NCBI RefSeq assembly: GCF_021533835.1
Contig: NZ_JAKFYQ010000002.1
Span: forward strand, 310,001-374,000
Direction of reading: 5' to 3'
Origin: Synechococcus sp. Nb3U1
Lineage (GTDB): Bacteria; Cyanobacteriota; Cyanobacteriia; Thermostichales; Thermostichaceae
DNA length: 64,000 nucleotides
Shown: positions 54,315-62,773 of the stretch, in pieces
Layout: the number at the start of each line of letters is the position of its first letter
Position numbering within the stretch: the stretch's first letter is position 1
Program-made: the position numbers and the translations under genes
The notes under the pieces: model-generated
What the model was told of the DNA's origin: nothing
What the model saw: the letters and a program-made list of their open reading frames with translations, nothing else
Databases searched by the model: none

Positions 54315-55742
54315 GTGGATATCTCCCTGGATCAACTCTGGGATGAGGCTTTGGGGCACTTGCAGGTGCAACTGAGCCGTCCAACCTTCGAGGCCTGGAT
54401 CAAAACGGCTCGGGCCGAATCTTTGGTGGATAACCGCCTCACCATCTGTACCCCCAGCGAATGGGCACGGGGCTGGCTGCAGAAACACTATGCCCCCACC
54501 ATCACCGAAGTGGTGCAACGGGTAGCAGGGATCCCGTTGCAGGTGGAGTTTTCCGTTTCTCCCCATGCCCTAGCCGCAGAAGAACCCCACTCAGCTGCCC
54601 TTTATGGGCCAGGTTCTGGCTCACTTTCCCCAACATCCCGCGATGGCAGCAGTTTGCCTGCTTCCGCCACCCTCGGACTGGAAGTGAATGGCGGCCTGCC
54701 AATGCGCGCGCCGGATCTCAACCCCAAGTACTCCTTTTCCCGCTTTGTGGTCGGCTCCAACAATCGCATGGCCCATGCCGCGGCCCTGGCGGTGGCGGAT
54801 AAGCCCGGGCGCGCCTACAACCCTCTTTTTCTCTGTGGTGGGGTCGGGCTGGGCAAAACCCACCTGATGCAGGCGATTGGCCACTACCAACTGGAGGCGG
54901 ATCGGCGGGCCAAAATTTTTTACGTGTCTACCGAGCGCTTCACCAACGATTTGATTGATGCGATCCGGCGGGACGGTATGCAATCATTTCGGGAGCATTA
55001 CCGGGATGTGGATGTCTTATTGGTAGATGATATCCAGTTCATCGAAGGTAAAGAATACACCCAGGAAGAGTTTTTTCATACTTTCAATACCCTGCATGAA
55101 TCCGGCAAACAAATCATCCTGGCCGCCGATCGCTCCCCCCATCTGATCCCCCGTCTTCAGGAACGGTTGTGTTCCCGCTTTTCCATGGGCTTGATCGCCG
55201 AGATTCAATCACCGGATATCGAAACCCGCATGGCTATTCTCAAGAAAAAAGCCGAGTACGAGGGGATGAACCTACCCGCCGGGGTGATCGAGTACATCGC
55301 CACCACCTACACCAACAACATTCGGGAGTTAGAAGGAGCTTTGATTCGAGCTGTGGCCTATGTCTCCATCTCCGGCCTGCCGATGAGTGTGGACACCATT
55401 CAGCCGATCCTCAACCCCCCCACCGAACCGAAAGAGATCACCGCCGACATTGTCATTGGCGTGGTTTGTGAAGAATTCGGCATCGACCGCGACAGTCTTC
55501 TCGGCTCCTCCCGCAAACGGGATATCAGCCAAGCACGGCAAGTAGCAATGTTTTTGATGCGCCACCACACCAACCTCAGTCTGCCCAAAATCGGGGATTA
55601 TTTTGGAGGAAAAGATCACACCACGGTTATCTATAGCTGCGAAAAGGTCACTCAGTTACAGCGGGAAAATCTGCAATTTGAGCGACAACTGCAAAACCTG
55701 GCGGAGCGACTACGGGTCACCGCCAACAACCGAGACACCTAA
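54315..55742 (+). CDS. dnaA: chromosomal replication initiator protein DnaA
   Basis: 475 residues from the GTG at 54315 ([13 protein letters not shown]); a GTG at 54306 would add three. Domain I covers about 1-80, and a variable Ser/Gly-rich linker about 85-130. The AAA+ domain has Walker [10 protein letters not shown] near 175-183 and Walker [13 protein letters not shown]. Domain IV ends with the DNA-binding signature [16 protein letters not shown] after [17 protein letters not shown]. DnaA-ATP opens oriC; the array of its binding sites lies just downstream at 56087-56433. Confidence 0.97.
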   Translation: MDISLDQLWDEALGHLQVQLSRPTFEAWIKTARAESLVDNRLTICTPSEWARGWLQKHYAPTITEVVQRVAGIPLQVEFSVSPHALAAEEPHSAALYGPGSGSLSPTSRDGSSLPASATLGLEVNGGLPMRAPDLNPKYSFSRFVVGSNNRMAHAAALAVADKPGRAYNPLFLCGGVGLGKTHLMQAIGHYQLEADRRAKIFYVSTERFTNDLIDAIRRDGMQSFREHYRDVDVLLVDDIQFIEGKEYTQEEFFHTFNTLHESGKQIILAADRSPHLIPRLQERLCSRFSMGLIAEIQSPDIETRMAILKKKAEYEGMNLPAGVIEYIATTYTNNIRELEGALIRAVAYVSISGLPMSVDTIQPILNPPTEPKEITADIVIGVVCEEFGIDRDSLLGSSRKRDISQARQVAMFLMRHHTNLSLPKIGDYFGGKDHTTVIYSCEKVTQLQRENLQFERQLQNLAERLRVTANNRDT

Positions 55743-55765
55743 AGGGAAGCCAATCCCTATTTCAG

Positions 55766-56029
55766 TCAGCAAAGCTCTTTACAGCCTTTTCCCACTTCAC
55801 ACAGGCCCTTGAGCGCGGTAGCTAGTTTCCACAAACAAGTCGGAAATGTAGGCAGAGTCTCCACGGGGATCATTGGGAACAGGTCATCCACTGCCATCAC
55901 TTGTCCCGATAACAGATGGGGATCGAACGCCCGTTCGTGATCCTGGAGTTGAGCAATGGCTTCTAGGAGCGCTCCACGATGAAGACTCTCCTCGTACTCA
56001 ACCACCCGAATGGCTATCTCTTTGACCAA
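55766..56029 (-). CDS. doubtful hypothetical ORF between dnaA and oriC
   Basis: An 87-codon frame starting at a TTG (56029) with no clear ribosome binding site. The N-terminal part is helical and acidic (VVEYEESLHRGALLEAIAQLQDHE), which looks protein-like. The C-terminal 20 codons are the dispersed repeat also found at 5861-5895. I do not recognise a family, and it may be non-coding. Confidence 0.25.
   Translation of the reverse strand: MVKEIAIRVVEYEESLHRGALLEAIAQLQDHERAFDPHLLSGQVMAVDDLFPMIPVETLPTFPTCLWKLATALKGLCEVGKGCKELC
55780..55814. repeat. dispersed repeat, copy B
   Basis: This 35-base segment matches the reverse complement of 5861-5895 at 32 positions, starting TACAGCCTTTTCC. It lies 37 bases after the dnaA stop. 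A shorter relative is at 59380-59404. Confidence 0.6.
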
Positions 56030-56086
56030 GGGATCCCTTCAACCCAGCAATGGAAAAAAGGGCAGCGAAAGCTTCCTTTCACAGCC

Positions 56087-56480
56087 TGTGGAAAAACTGT
56101 GGAAAACCGCCATGGCCCGCCCAAGCCACGATGGAATGCCCAACCACATCTAGAGGGAGGATTCACCACATTAAGGGATCTCACACTGACTGTGTGTTAA
56201 GTTTTGTAACTTTGTCAGGAAATAGCAACATTTCTGCCCCATCAGCCTGTGGAAAACCTGTGGAAAACTCTAAAAACCTGTGGAAAACCTGTGGAAAAAC
56301 CCCCCAAGTTATTAACAGGTATAAATACTCTGTGGAAAACTTGGCTAGTTTTCCACATTTTTTCCACAGGTGGGGAATAGGGTCAAAAGGTTGTGGTACA
56401 AGGTGTTGGGGATCACTTTCCACAGTTTCCACAGCCCCTACTACTACTAGATCAAAATATTAGATAAAGCAGGGATCGAG
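56087..56480. other. chromosomal replication origin (oriC)
   Basis: Nine exact DnaA boxes TTTTCCACA lie between dnaA and dnaN. Seven are in TGTGGAAAA orientation at 56087, 56098, 56248, 56259, 56279, 56290 and 56331; two are in the opposite orientation at 56349 and 56360. Two one-mismatch boxes follow at 56416 and 56425. Most come in pairs exactly 11 bp apart. After the last box is GCCCC, then TACTACTACTA and an AT-rich run. This box-GC-trio order is the basal unwinding layout known from Bacillus subtilis. Location and composition make the origin call very strong. Confidence 0.93.
56439..56450. promoter_or_regulatory. DnaA-trio element beside the unwinding region
   Basis: TACTACTACTAG (three GAT trinucleotides when the lower strand is read 3'-5') follows the last DnaA box and a GCCCC spacer and is followed by ATCAAAATATTAGATAAAG, an AT-rich candidate unwinding element. 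In B. subtilis such trios guide DnaA onto single-stranded DNA. Confidence 0.7.
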
Positions 56481-56708
56481 ATCTTAAACTTCTCGCACGC
56501 AAGATCTGCGTTTTGGCAAAGTTGCTGCAAGGGGCAGGGATCCAACTCGGGCAGTCAGTGTAGGATGTGCGTGTTCAGCCCTCAAGTGCCCCTCATGGTG
56601 CAAGCCCAAAGTCCCACCGACAACGCGGAGCGTCAACGTGTCAACGAGACGGAGTCCTGGTCTCAGAGCCGCTTTGGCAGAGGTTCAGAAGGGGATCCCT
56701 CCCCCTCC

Positions 56709-57935
56709 ATGGCCCTGAACCTGACCTGCGAGCAAGCGGATCTCAGTCATCACCTCGCGTCAGTCGGTCGAGCCGTAGCCAGTCGTCCCACCCTGCCGAT
56801 TTTGGCCAATGTGTTGCTGGAGGCAGACGCGGAAACTCAACGGGTTGCCCTCACCGCCTTTGACCTGAACCTGGGTATTCGCAGCGAGTTTGACGCCCAG
56901 GTGGAGCATTCTGCCCGGACAACCTTGCCCGCCAAGCTCTTCAGCGATATTGTCAGTCGCCTACCCAGTGGCAAGATCACCTTGAGCCAGCCGCAAGAAG
57001 GTGCTCCCGTGACCCTGACTTCTGCTGCGGGTCAGTACCAGGTGCGAGGCTTATCGGCTGAGGACTACCCCACCTTGCCGGAAGTGGGCGCCGGTGATGG
57101 AGGTGAAGCGGCACAAGCTTTGGAACTGCACATTGAGAGCCTGCTGCAGGGGATCGGTCACACCCTCTTTGCTGCTTCTGGAGATGAAACCAAACAGGTG
57201 TTGACGGGGGTGCATGTCAAGCTGCTGGCTGGGGAGGGGGATCCGCCGTTGTTAGAGTTTGCCGCCACCGATGGGCATCGTCTGGCGACCGTGCAGACTG
57301 AGCTGATAACCTTCCCGGTTGTGCGCGGCACGAGCAGTGCCGGGATCCCGAGTGAATTGGCGGGGCAGGATCTGGGGGGAGTTAGGCTGGATTTCACCAT
57401 TCCTGCCCGCACCCTGCGGGAGTTGGAGCGGATTCTGAGTAACCAAGCTGCCGATACGGTGCAGTTGCGTTTTGATCGGGCACAGGTGCAATTCGGCCTC
57501 GAGCGCCATTTGATCACCAGCCGCCTTTTGGATGGCCAATACCCCGACTACAACCGTCTGATTCCCACCCAATTTGAGCGGCAAGTGACCCTAGAGCGGC
57601 GGCCTTTAATCGAATCCCTGGAGCGGGTTGGGGTGTTTGCCGCTCAAAAGAACGACATCATCAAGTTCAATCTTTCCTCAGCAACCCAAACCCTACAGAT
57701 CAGCACCGAAGCTCCCGATGTGGGCAGCGGCCAAGAATCTCTGCCGGTACAGATGTCTGGGCCGGATTTGGAGTTGGCCTTTAATGTGCGCTACTTGCTC
57801 GATGCCCTCAAGGTGTTTCATACCCAGCAGGTGAGCCTAGACCTTAACGGTGCCACACAACCCGCCATCTGGAAGCCCATCGGGGCAATGCGCTTGTGCT
57901 ATCTGGTCATGCCGGTGCAATTGCGAGCCACCTAG
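56709..57935 (+). CDS. dnaN: DNA polymerase III sliding clamp (beta subunit)
   Basis: 408 residues if started at the ATG at 56709 (MALNLTCEQADL), where the family homology begins. The frame stays open 48 codons further, to 56565, without recognisable sequence. Three clamp domains are present: ASRPTLPILANVLLEA near residue 25, FAATDGHRLATVQTE in the middle and PIGAMRLCYLVMPVQL at the end, the classical C terminus. DnaN is the processivity ring for replication. The end overlaps the convergent HD-like gene by four bases. Confidence 0.95.
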   Translation: MALNLTCEQADLSHHLASVGRAVASRPTLPILANVLLEADAETQRVALTAFDLNLGIRSEFDAQVEHSARTTLPAKLFSDIVSRLPSGKITLSQPQEGAPVTLTSAAGQYQVRGLSAEDYPTLPEVGAGDGGEAAQALELHIESLLQGIGHTLFAASGDETKQVLTGVHVKLLAGEGDPPLLEFAATDGHRLATVQTELITFPVVRGTSSAGIPSELAGQDLGGVRLDFTIPARTLRELERILSNQAADTVQLRFDRAQVQFGLERHLITSRLLDGQYPDYNRLIPTQFERQVTLERRPLIESLERVGVFAAQKNDIIKFNLSSATQTLQISTEAPDVGSGQESLPVQMSGPDLELAFNVRYLLDALKVFHTQQVSLDLNGATQPAIWKPIGAMRLCYLVMPVQLRAT

Positions 57936-59326
57936 AGCTTGAGATAAGTGGCCAAGCTGGCGCGGCGAGTGGGGGCAAATCGGGCGCAGGTGTATAAAAT
58001 CGGCTCCAAGGCTTGGGCATGACTTTTCTGAAACTGCCGCAACAGGGTTTCGGGATCCAAGTGATGGGCAAACATTCGGTGAACGGTTCTATGCCAGGTT
58101 CGGGTTGCTTCGGTGCCTAGGTGATGGTAAAGGAAAGCCGCTAGAGGAGAGCGGGTTAAGTCGTGGCTGGTGGTGCTGGGTCGGCCCTTGTGCAGCAGTT
58201 CCAAAACCACGGGGTCGTGGGGTAGTCTTGGGCAGATTGTTTCCGTCATCTGCTGCTCCCAAAAGGTTTGATGGGGATCCTCACCGCTTTCGCTGGAGGT
58301 GCGGTAGCCCAAAAATAAAGAGATGGGGCCATCTCCACCACTGCTGAGGGCCACCGCCTCTAATAAGCCAATCGCCACCAGTTTCACCCCGATGTACTCT
58401 TTCCCAATGCGGATATTCTGGGTAGCCTGCTCGGTCATAGCCTGCCAGGTTTCTGAGTTAGGGTAGCCGCGGTGATAACGGAACACCAGCTGCGGATCCA
58501 AATTGAGAAAAAACTGCTCCATCCGCTGCAACACCCGGCGATACTCCACCACCGAGTAGAGATTAAACTCCAGCAGGCGTGGGTTCATTTCCGGCAGCAG
58601 CGCCCAGGTGTGATCCAAAAAGGCCCCGGCATCGGCAAAGGCGAAATTTTCTACATCGCGGTTGGCTAGCTCCACTGCATCCCGCAACATTTGCCCAATT
58701 TGTTCAGGGCTCAGCCCCAACTGCAGCTCGTGGTTGAGTTGTTCAATCCGACGTTCCAACTGCTCCAGGCTGGAACAGCCCTCGGCATCGCGGGGACGAA
58801 AGGGAATGGTGGATTCGATGCTGGCCACGATCGCCACTTGATCTTGAAGGGAGAGCCACGGCCCCACTTGGTCCAAGGCCATACAAGCGCTTAAAAATTC
58901 ATTGATGCCATCGGCATGGCTGTAGTGCTGCCCTGGCTGAAAGTTAAACAGACGCAAACAGATTTGCAACGGCAGAGAAGGCTGAATTGCGGCAATGCGG
59001 ATCCCGCTGGGGGTGGGAATGATGGCACCCTCCAGATGCTGTACCAGCCTTTTAGGAAACCCGTAGGGGCCGGAATCGGGGGCGTGTTGATCCAGTTGTA
59101 GGTAGATAATGTCGTGAAACAGGCCCGCCAAAATCTGAATCGGAGAGTGAGCTCTGCTAACTTTTAGGGTGTGGTGGGTGGTGTGAAAACGGCGGGATCC
59201 CCGTTCCATGCGGGTAAAGATGAGCACCGCCATCCGCTCTATTTCCAGAGGAGGAACCTTTATCCTGAGTTGTCTAAAGGCTTGCTCCAGCAGGTCGATA
59301 ACTTGGATCAGCGGCGATTCCTGCAT
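57932..59326 (-). CDS. HD-domain-like putative phosphohydrolase
   Basis: 464 residues, mainly alpha-helical. The HD metal motif can be traced: His48 and His51/52 in RRFHTTHHTL, His71-Asp72 in GLFHDIIY, and a later Asp in ANRDVENFAF. The C-terminal half is helical, with TWHRTVHRMFAHHLDPE. No signal peptide or membrane segment. The HD fold hydrolyses phosphoesters of nucleotides or second messengers, but I recognise no specific family; it looks like a cyanobacterial conserved hypothetical. Its stop overlaps that of dnaN tail to tail. Confidence 0.65.
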   Translation of the reverse strand: MQESPLIQVIDLLEQAFRQLRIKVPPLEIERMAVLIFTRMERGSRRFHTTHHTLKVSRAHSPIQILAGLFHDIIYLQLDQHAPDSGPYGFPKRLVQHLEGAIIPTPSGIRIAAIQPSLPLQICLRLFNFQPGQHYSHADGINEFLSACMALDQVGPWLSLQDQVAIVASIESTIPFRPRDAEGCSSLEQLERRIEQLNHELQLGLSPEQIGQMLRDAVELANRDVENFAFADAGAFLDHTWALLPEMNPRLLEFNLYSVVEYRRVLQRMEQFFLNLDPQLVFRYHRGYPNSETWQAMTEQATQNIRIGKEYIGVKLVAIGLLEAVALSSGGDGPISLFLGYRTSSESGEDPHQTFWEQQMTETICPRLPHDPVVLELLHKGRPSTTSHDLTRSPLAAFLYHHLGTEATRTWHRTVHRMFAHHLDPETLLRQFQKSHAQALEPILYTCARFAPTRRASLATYLKL

Positions 59327-59379
59327 CTCAATCTCGAATTCTGCTCCGGGGTTCTAGCGGATGGCCGGATGCACAGACG

Positions 59380-59487
59380 ACAGCTTTTTCCGACTTCATA
59401 GAGGATGACGACTGGGAATCGTTGTCAGACAAGGCATGAGCCCTGTAGTGGGTACCCTTGGGAAAAGCTGTAATTTCAGCTTTTCCC
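59380..59487. repeat. dispersed repeat copy C and strong hairpin
   Basis: ACAGCTTTTTCCGACTTCATA at 59380-59400 is related to copies A and B. ACAGCTTTT also pairs with AAAAGCTGT at 59463-59471, like copy A. Right behind, GGGAAAAGCTG (59460-59470) and CAGCTTTTCCC (59477-59487) form a perfect 11-bp hairpin with a TAATTT loop, which could terminate transcription arriving from the AAA+ operon. Confidence 0.5.
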
Positions 59488-59593
59488 ATGCCCAGGGAGC
59501 AGGTCGTTAAAAACAGTTGCAAGGGGTTGTGAATTGGGAGTTGTCTCTAGGCTAGAAAAATCAGCCTTGTAGACTTGTGATTGAAATCACAGC

Positions 59594-60442
59594 CTAAACG
59601 TAGCAATGGGTGAATTCCTGTATCAAATCTACCCGTCCTTTGCGCAACACCGCTGGATCTAGGCGTTCGGTGGTATTGCAGGTCATCAACACTACTAGCT
59701 TCTGTTCGTAGTGGGGGTGTTCTTCATCCAGCACACTCTGATGCAGCGTGCCATCTAAGAGGCTGAGGATGCGCTCAGTTTTGCTGTTCTGTTGGGCCAC
59801 TTCGCTGGCGCGGTCTTGGGCGAGGTTGTCGGCTTCATTGACGATCAGACAGACCCGTTCCAGATAGGGAGGGGGAATAAATTCTTGTATCGCTTCGTGG
59901 TCCAAAATAAACACCACATAACCCAGCGGCATCAGCAGTTCCTGGGCCACTGCTTGCGTCCAAGCGGTTTTGCCAGTACCCGGGATCCCGTGCACCAAGA
60001 CCGCCAATCGCTCCTGCTGCAAAATCCGCTGTTGCACCTGATCCGTGAAGGTTTGAATCTCAGCCGGAAAAGAACTGATCGGATAGGGGCTTTGGATTTG
60101 CCCGATCCGACTTTGGTAACCACTCAGCATTACCGCCAGATTGTAGGTGACCTTACGAATCAAGGGTTTGAGGTCGATACCCATTAAAGTGTAACGGCGG
60201 CGAGATTGATAGGTGGTTTCTATTTGCAGCCAGATTTGATGCTCTGGCCAAAAGGCATAGACAGTGCCCAGACTGCGGATCTGCTCCCAACTGCTAAAGC
60301 GTTCGATTGGGTAGTAGAAGTAGCGATCCATGAACACTTGTACGATCTGGGCTGGCCGTTCCAGATGTGCCAAGATTTTCAAAACGGTGACCTCTTGGAG
60401 GCGGGTCAGAACATAATCGATAGGAATTTGATCTCGGCTCAC
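59594..60442 (-). CDS. AAA+ ATPase of unknown role
   Basis: 282 residues. An N-terminal 120-residue domain of unknown type precedes the AAA+ core: Walker A GIPGTGKT at 152-159, a Walker B-like CLIVNEADN at 198-206 where the usual Asp-Glu is Asn-Glu, sensor-1 VLMTCNTTERLDPAVLRKGRVD with a likely Arg finger. The layout resembles BCS1/proteasome-like or CbbX-like single-ring ATPases, but I cannot place it. It overlaps the upstream small gene by four bases (ATGA), so they form one unit. Confidence 0.72.
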   Translation of the reverse strand: MSRDQIPIDYVLTRLQEVTVLKILAHLERPAQIVQVFMDRYFYYPIERFSSWEQIRSLGTVYAFWPEHQIWLQIETTYQSRRRYTLMGIDLKPLIRKVTYNLAVMLSGYQSRIGQIQSPYPISSFPAEIQTFTDQVQQRILQQERLAVLVHGIPGTGKTAWTQAVAQELLMPLGYVVFILDHEAIQEFIPPPYLERVCLIVNEADNLAQDRASEVAQQNSKTERILSLLDGTLHQSVLDEEHPHYEQKLVVLMTCNTTERLDPAVLRKGRVDLIQEFTHCYV

Positions 60443-60777
60443 CTGTTGCTGAATTGGGGTTTCGGTGGAAAGCGAGTTTTGAAAGGTGTAGTCGGGGGTG
60501 GGGTGACGCTGTTCCAGAATTCGTCGATTTCGTAACGGGTGTTTTCCGAGAAAAGATTGAGCAAATTGGCCAGCGGGCTAAATTCATTGCATCCGACAGC
60601 ATTGGCGATATCGCTGCACACATCCAGGGCTTTTTGGGCCAGAGCCCAGGGATCCTGCATCGCCAGTTGCCAGAAATACTGCGCGTCAAAATGCCGATGC
60701 AGCGGTCTCCACCCATATCCCAAAAGGTTCTGGCGGTCAGGCTGTTGGTAGCTGGAGTAATAGTTGTCGTAATCCAT
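60439..60777 (-). CDS. small partner protein of the AAA+ ATPase
   Basis: 112 residues. It begins MDYDNYYSSYQQPDRQNLLGYG, a Tyr/Gln-rich probably disordered head, then a helical part (YFWQLAMQDPWALAQKALDVCSDIANAVG and FSPLANLLNLFSENTRYEIDEFW), and ends in a Pro-rich basic tail. No family is recognised. The stop codon overlaps the ATG of the AAA+ gene, implying translational coupling and likely physical partnership, perhaps as adaptor or substrate. Confidence 0.62.
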   Translation of the reverse strand: MDYDNYYSSYQQPDRQNLLGYGWRPLHRHFDAQYFWQLAMQDPWALAQKALDVCSDIANAVGCNEFSPLANLLNLFSENTRYEIDEFWNSVTPPPTTPFKTRFPPKPQFSNR

Positions 60778-61056
60778 GTAAGAGCGGGGGCTGAGCTGAA
60801 AGAGGGAAATAAAAGATGGTGAAAGTGTATGTTAGCTCGAACTAACCCAGCCGTGGCACGGACAGAACAGCAACAGGCATGGGTCGGGTGGGGATCCCAA
60901 GGGTTATATGGTCTGCACCCAGCCTGAAGCAGTGCTTCTAATTGCTTCTAGGTGATGTTTTTATCAAAGTCTTTTTGAGTTAATTTGAATTAAAATTAAA
61001 ACTTTTCTGATCTTTGTTTGAAATAAATTAATCTTGAGATTTCCCACTAAAATATC

Positions 61057-61650
61057 TTACCACAGCACATTAGCATTTACCTGATAACTATTCAAGATCT
61101 GATTGATACTGGGCTTCAGTTCTTGAAATTGGTCGCTGGGCACCACGATGTAGATTAAAGACAGATAGCCGTCATTCTGCTGAATGAAGCTGTTCCCCTG
61201 CATAACGACTGTGCCCTCATCGTACTGAAAGCTAACTCTGACACTATTATCATTTTGTAAAGTCGGCTCTAGATCCATGATAAAGTTAGGGCGATCTCTG
61301 AAAACATTTTTTAAATCTTTTTGTAACCGAAAGCCCAGCTCCTGAGCCGATAAGGGGGCTTCGTCGCTCTTGAAAATGGCGATCCCTATCCAACTCGGCC
61401 CATCCGGATCAACAAAGAACGCCCGCGAAACCTGGTCATCTCCCAAATTTTCCTGTTCCCAAGTGCGCGGAACTTCTACAGTAAAAAGACCGCCAGCGTG
61501 GCTGTAGGTAACCCGTTCTCCGAGATCGGGAGCGGTTGCTTCTCTCTGAGCGATCCAGATACGATCCGGAGTTTGGGCAATGGCCTGCGGACTCAGCCAC
61601 ACCTGAGCAGTTATCAAGAGGGCAACCAAAGCGATCCCATCGCTCTTCAT
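61057..61650 (-). CDS. secreted protein, PsbP/DUF1795-like
   Basis: 197 residues from the ATG at 61650. The signal peptide has a core of LVALLITAQVWL and a probable cleavage at AIA-QT near residue 26. The mature part is beta-rich with GLFTVEVPRTWEQENL, SWIGIAIFKSDEAPLSAQELG, FQYDEGTVVMQGNSF and YLSLIYIVVPSDQFQELKPSINQILNSY, a pattern like PsbP or DUF1795 lumenal proteins that share the Mog1 fold. A thylakoid lumen or periplasm location is likely. The upstream gap 60778-61056 is AT-rich and includes GTTAG-CTCGAA-CTAAC (60831-60846). Confidence 0.65.
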   Translation of the reverse strand: MKSDGIALVALLITAQVWLSPQAIAQTPDRIWIAQREATAPDLGERVTYSHAGGLFTVEVPRTWEQENLGDDQVSRAFFVDPDGPSWIGIAIFKSDEAPLSAQELGFRLQKDLKNVFRDRPNFIMDLEPTLQNDNSVRVSFQYDEGTVVMQGNSFIQQNDGYLSLIYIVVPSDQFQELKPSINQILNSYQVNANVLW

Positions 61651-61762
61651 AACCCACCTACTTTGGGGAATACCGAAGGCAACTGCTGGCAAAGATCGAG
61701 CCATCCAACTGGAGTAATCGGATCATAACGCAAATTCAAAAATCTTCCTCCGTGTTTTGATC

Positions 61763-62746
61763 TCAGGGCTTTTCAGAACATTCTAAACCCTGTGCTCCAG
61801 AATTTGAAACACTCTGTAGAGCTGCCTGGGCATTGCGTCGCAGCCGTTTGGCTTTCAGTCTGCGTAGGGTTGAGGCGGGAAATTTTTGGTGGAATTCCCT
61901 ATCGCTAATCTGGGCCAAATCCTGGAGGTTGGGGGCTACATTCCAGGCATAAGGTTGAAAATCCGGGATCCCGCTCGGTTGGGCAAAGCGTTGGTTCCAG
62001 GGGCAAACATCTTGGCAAATGTCGCATCCGGCAACCCAATTGTTGAGGTTCTGGGCGATTTCAGATGGGATCCCTTCCGCGTGGCTTTCTAGGGTGTGGT
62101 AAGCAATACAAAGACGGGAATCGACAACGCCCGGGCTGACAATTGCTTGGGTGGGACAGGCTACTAAGCAACGGGTACAGGTGCCGCAGTGGAAAGGATG
62201 CGGGCGATCCGGCATTAACTTCAAGGTGGTGAGTAGCACCCCCAAGAAGATCCAGGAGCCATACTCGCGGGTGAGCAAGAGGCCATTTTTGCCAATCCAT
62301 CCCAAGCCCGCCTGCATAGCCCACGGTTTTTCCGCGATCGGGCCGGTATCCACGTAGAAGCGGTTTTGGCAGTCGGGGAATGCTGTCTGCATCCACAGGT
62401 GCAGCTGCTTCAGCCGTCGCCCCAGCACCCGGTGATAGTCGCGGCCCCAAGCATACCGAGAGATTTTGCCCTGGCTCGGATCGCAGCTGTGCTGAATAGG
62501 GGTGTAATAATTAAGGGCCACACACACCACCGATTGGGTTCCTGGCAGAACCAACCCCACATCCCCTCGACGGGGATCCCTCATCCAGTCCATATCCGCA
62601 GCCATGCCCTGCGCCAGCCAAGTGCGCCAGCCCTGTAAATCTGGGGGATCCGCCACGCTAGCAATGCCGACTTTATCGAAGCCAAGGGCCAGCGCCTGTT
62701 GCTTAATCTGCTCTGTGGCTCTGGCGCGATCTGCTTCCTCCAACAC
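61763..62746 (-). CDS. queG: epoxyqueuosine reductase
   Basis: 327 residues from a GTG at 62746. QueG reduces epoxyqueuosine to queuosine in tRNA with cobalamin and two 4Fe-4S clusters. Cluster ligands are CGTCTRCLVACP, then CIAYHTLES and CDICQDVCPWN. The substrate and cobalamin region has KISRYAWGRDYHRVL and the catalytic Asp in YVDTGPIAEKPWA. Intact. The downstream part carries an extra basic tail (LRRLKAKRLRRNAQAAL), common in the family. It lies 27 bases after the amidohydrolase gene on the same strand. Confidence 0.95.
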   Translation of the reverse strand: MLEEADRARATEQIKQQALALGFDKVGIASVADPPDLQGWRTWLAQGMAADMDWMRDPRRGDVGLVLPGTQSVVCVALNYYTPIQHSCDPSQGKISRYAWGRDYHRVLGRRLKQLHLWMQTAFPDCQNRFYVDTGPIAEKPWAMQAGLGWIGKNGLLLTREYGSWIFLGVLLTTLKLMPDRPHPFHCGTCTRCLVACPTQAIVSPGVVDSRLCIAYHTLESHAEGIPSEIAQNLNNWVAGCDICQDVCPWNQRFAQPSGIPDFQPYAWNVAPNLQDLAQISDREFHQKFPASTLRRLKAKRLRRNAQAALQSVSNSGAQGLECSEKP

Positions 62747-62773
62747 GGGATCCCAACGGCAACGCTGCTAAGG

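Noticed and set aside
56087-56433. regularly spaced repeats that could suggest CRISPR
   Set aside because: The units are 9-base DnaA boxes in both orientations between dnaA and dnaN, not long repeats with unique spacers.
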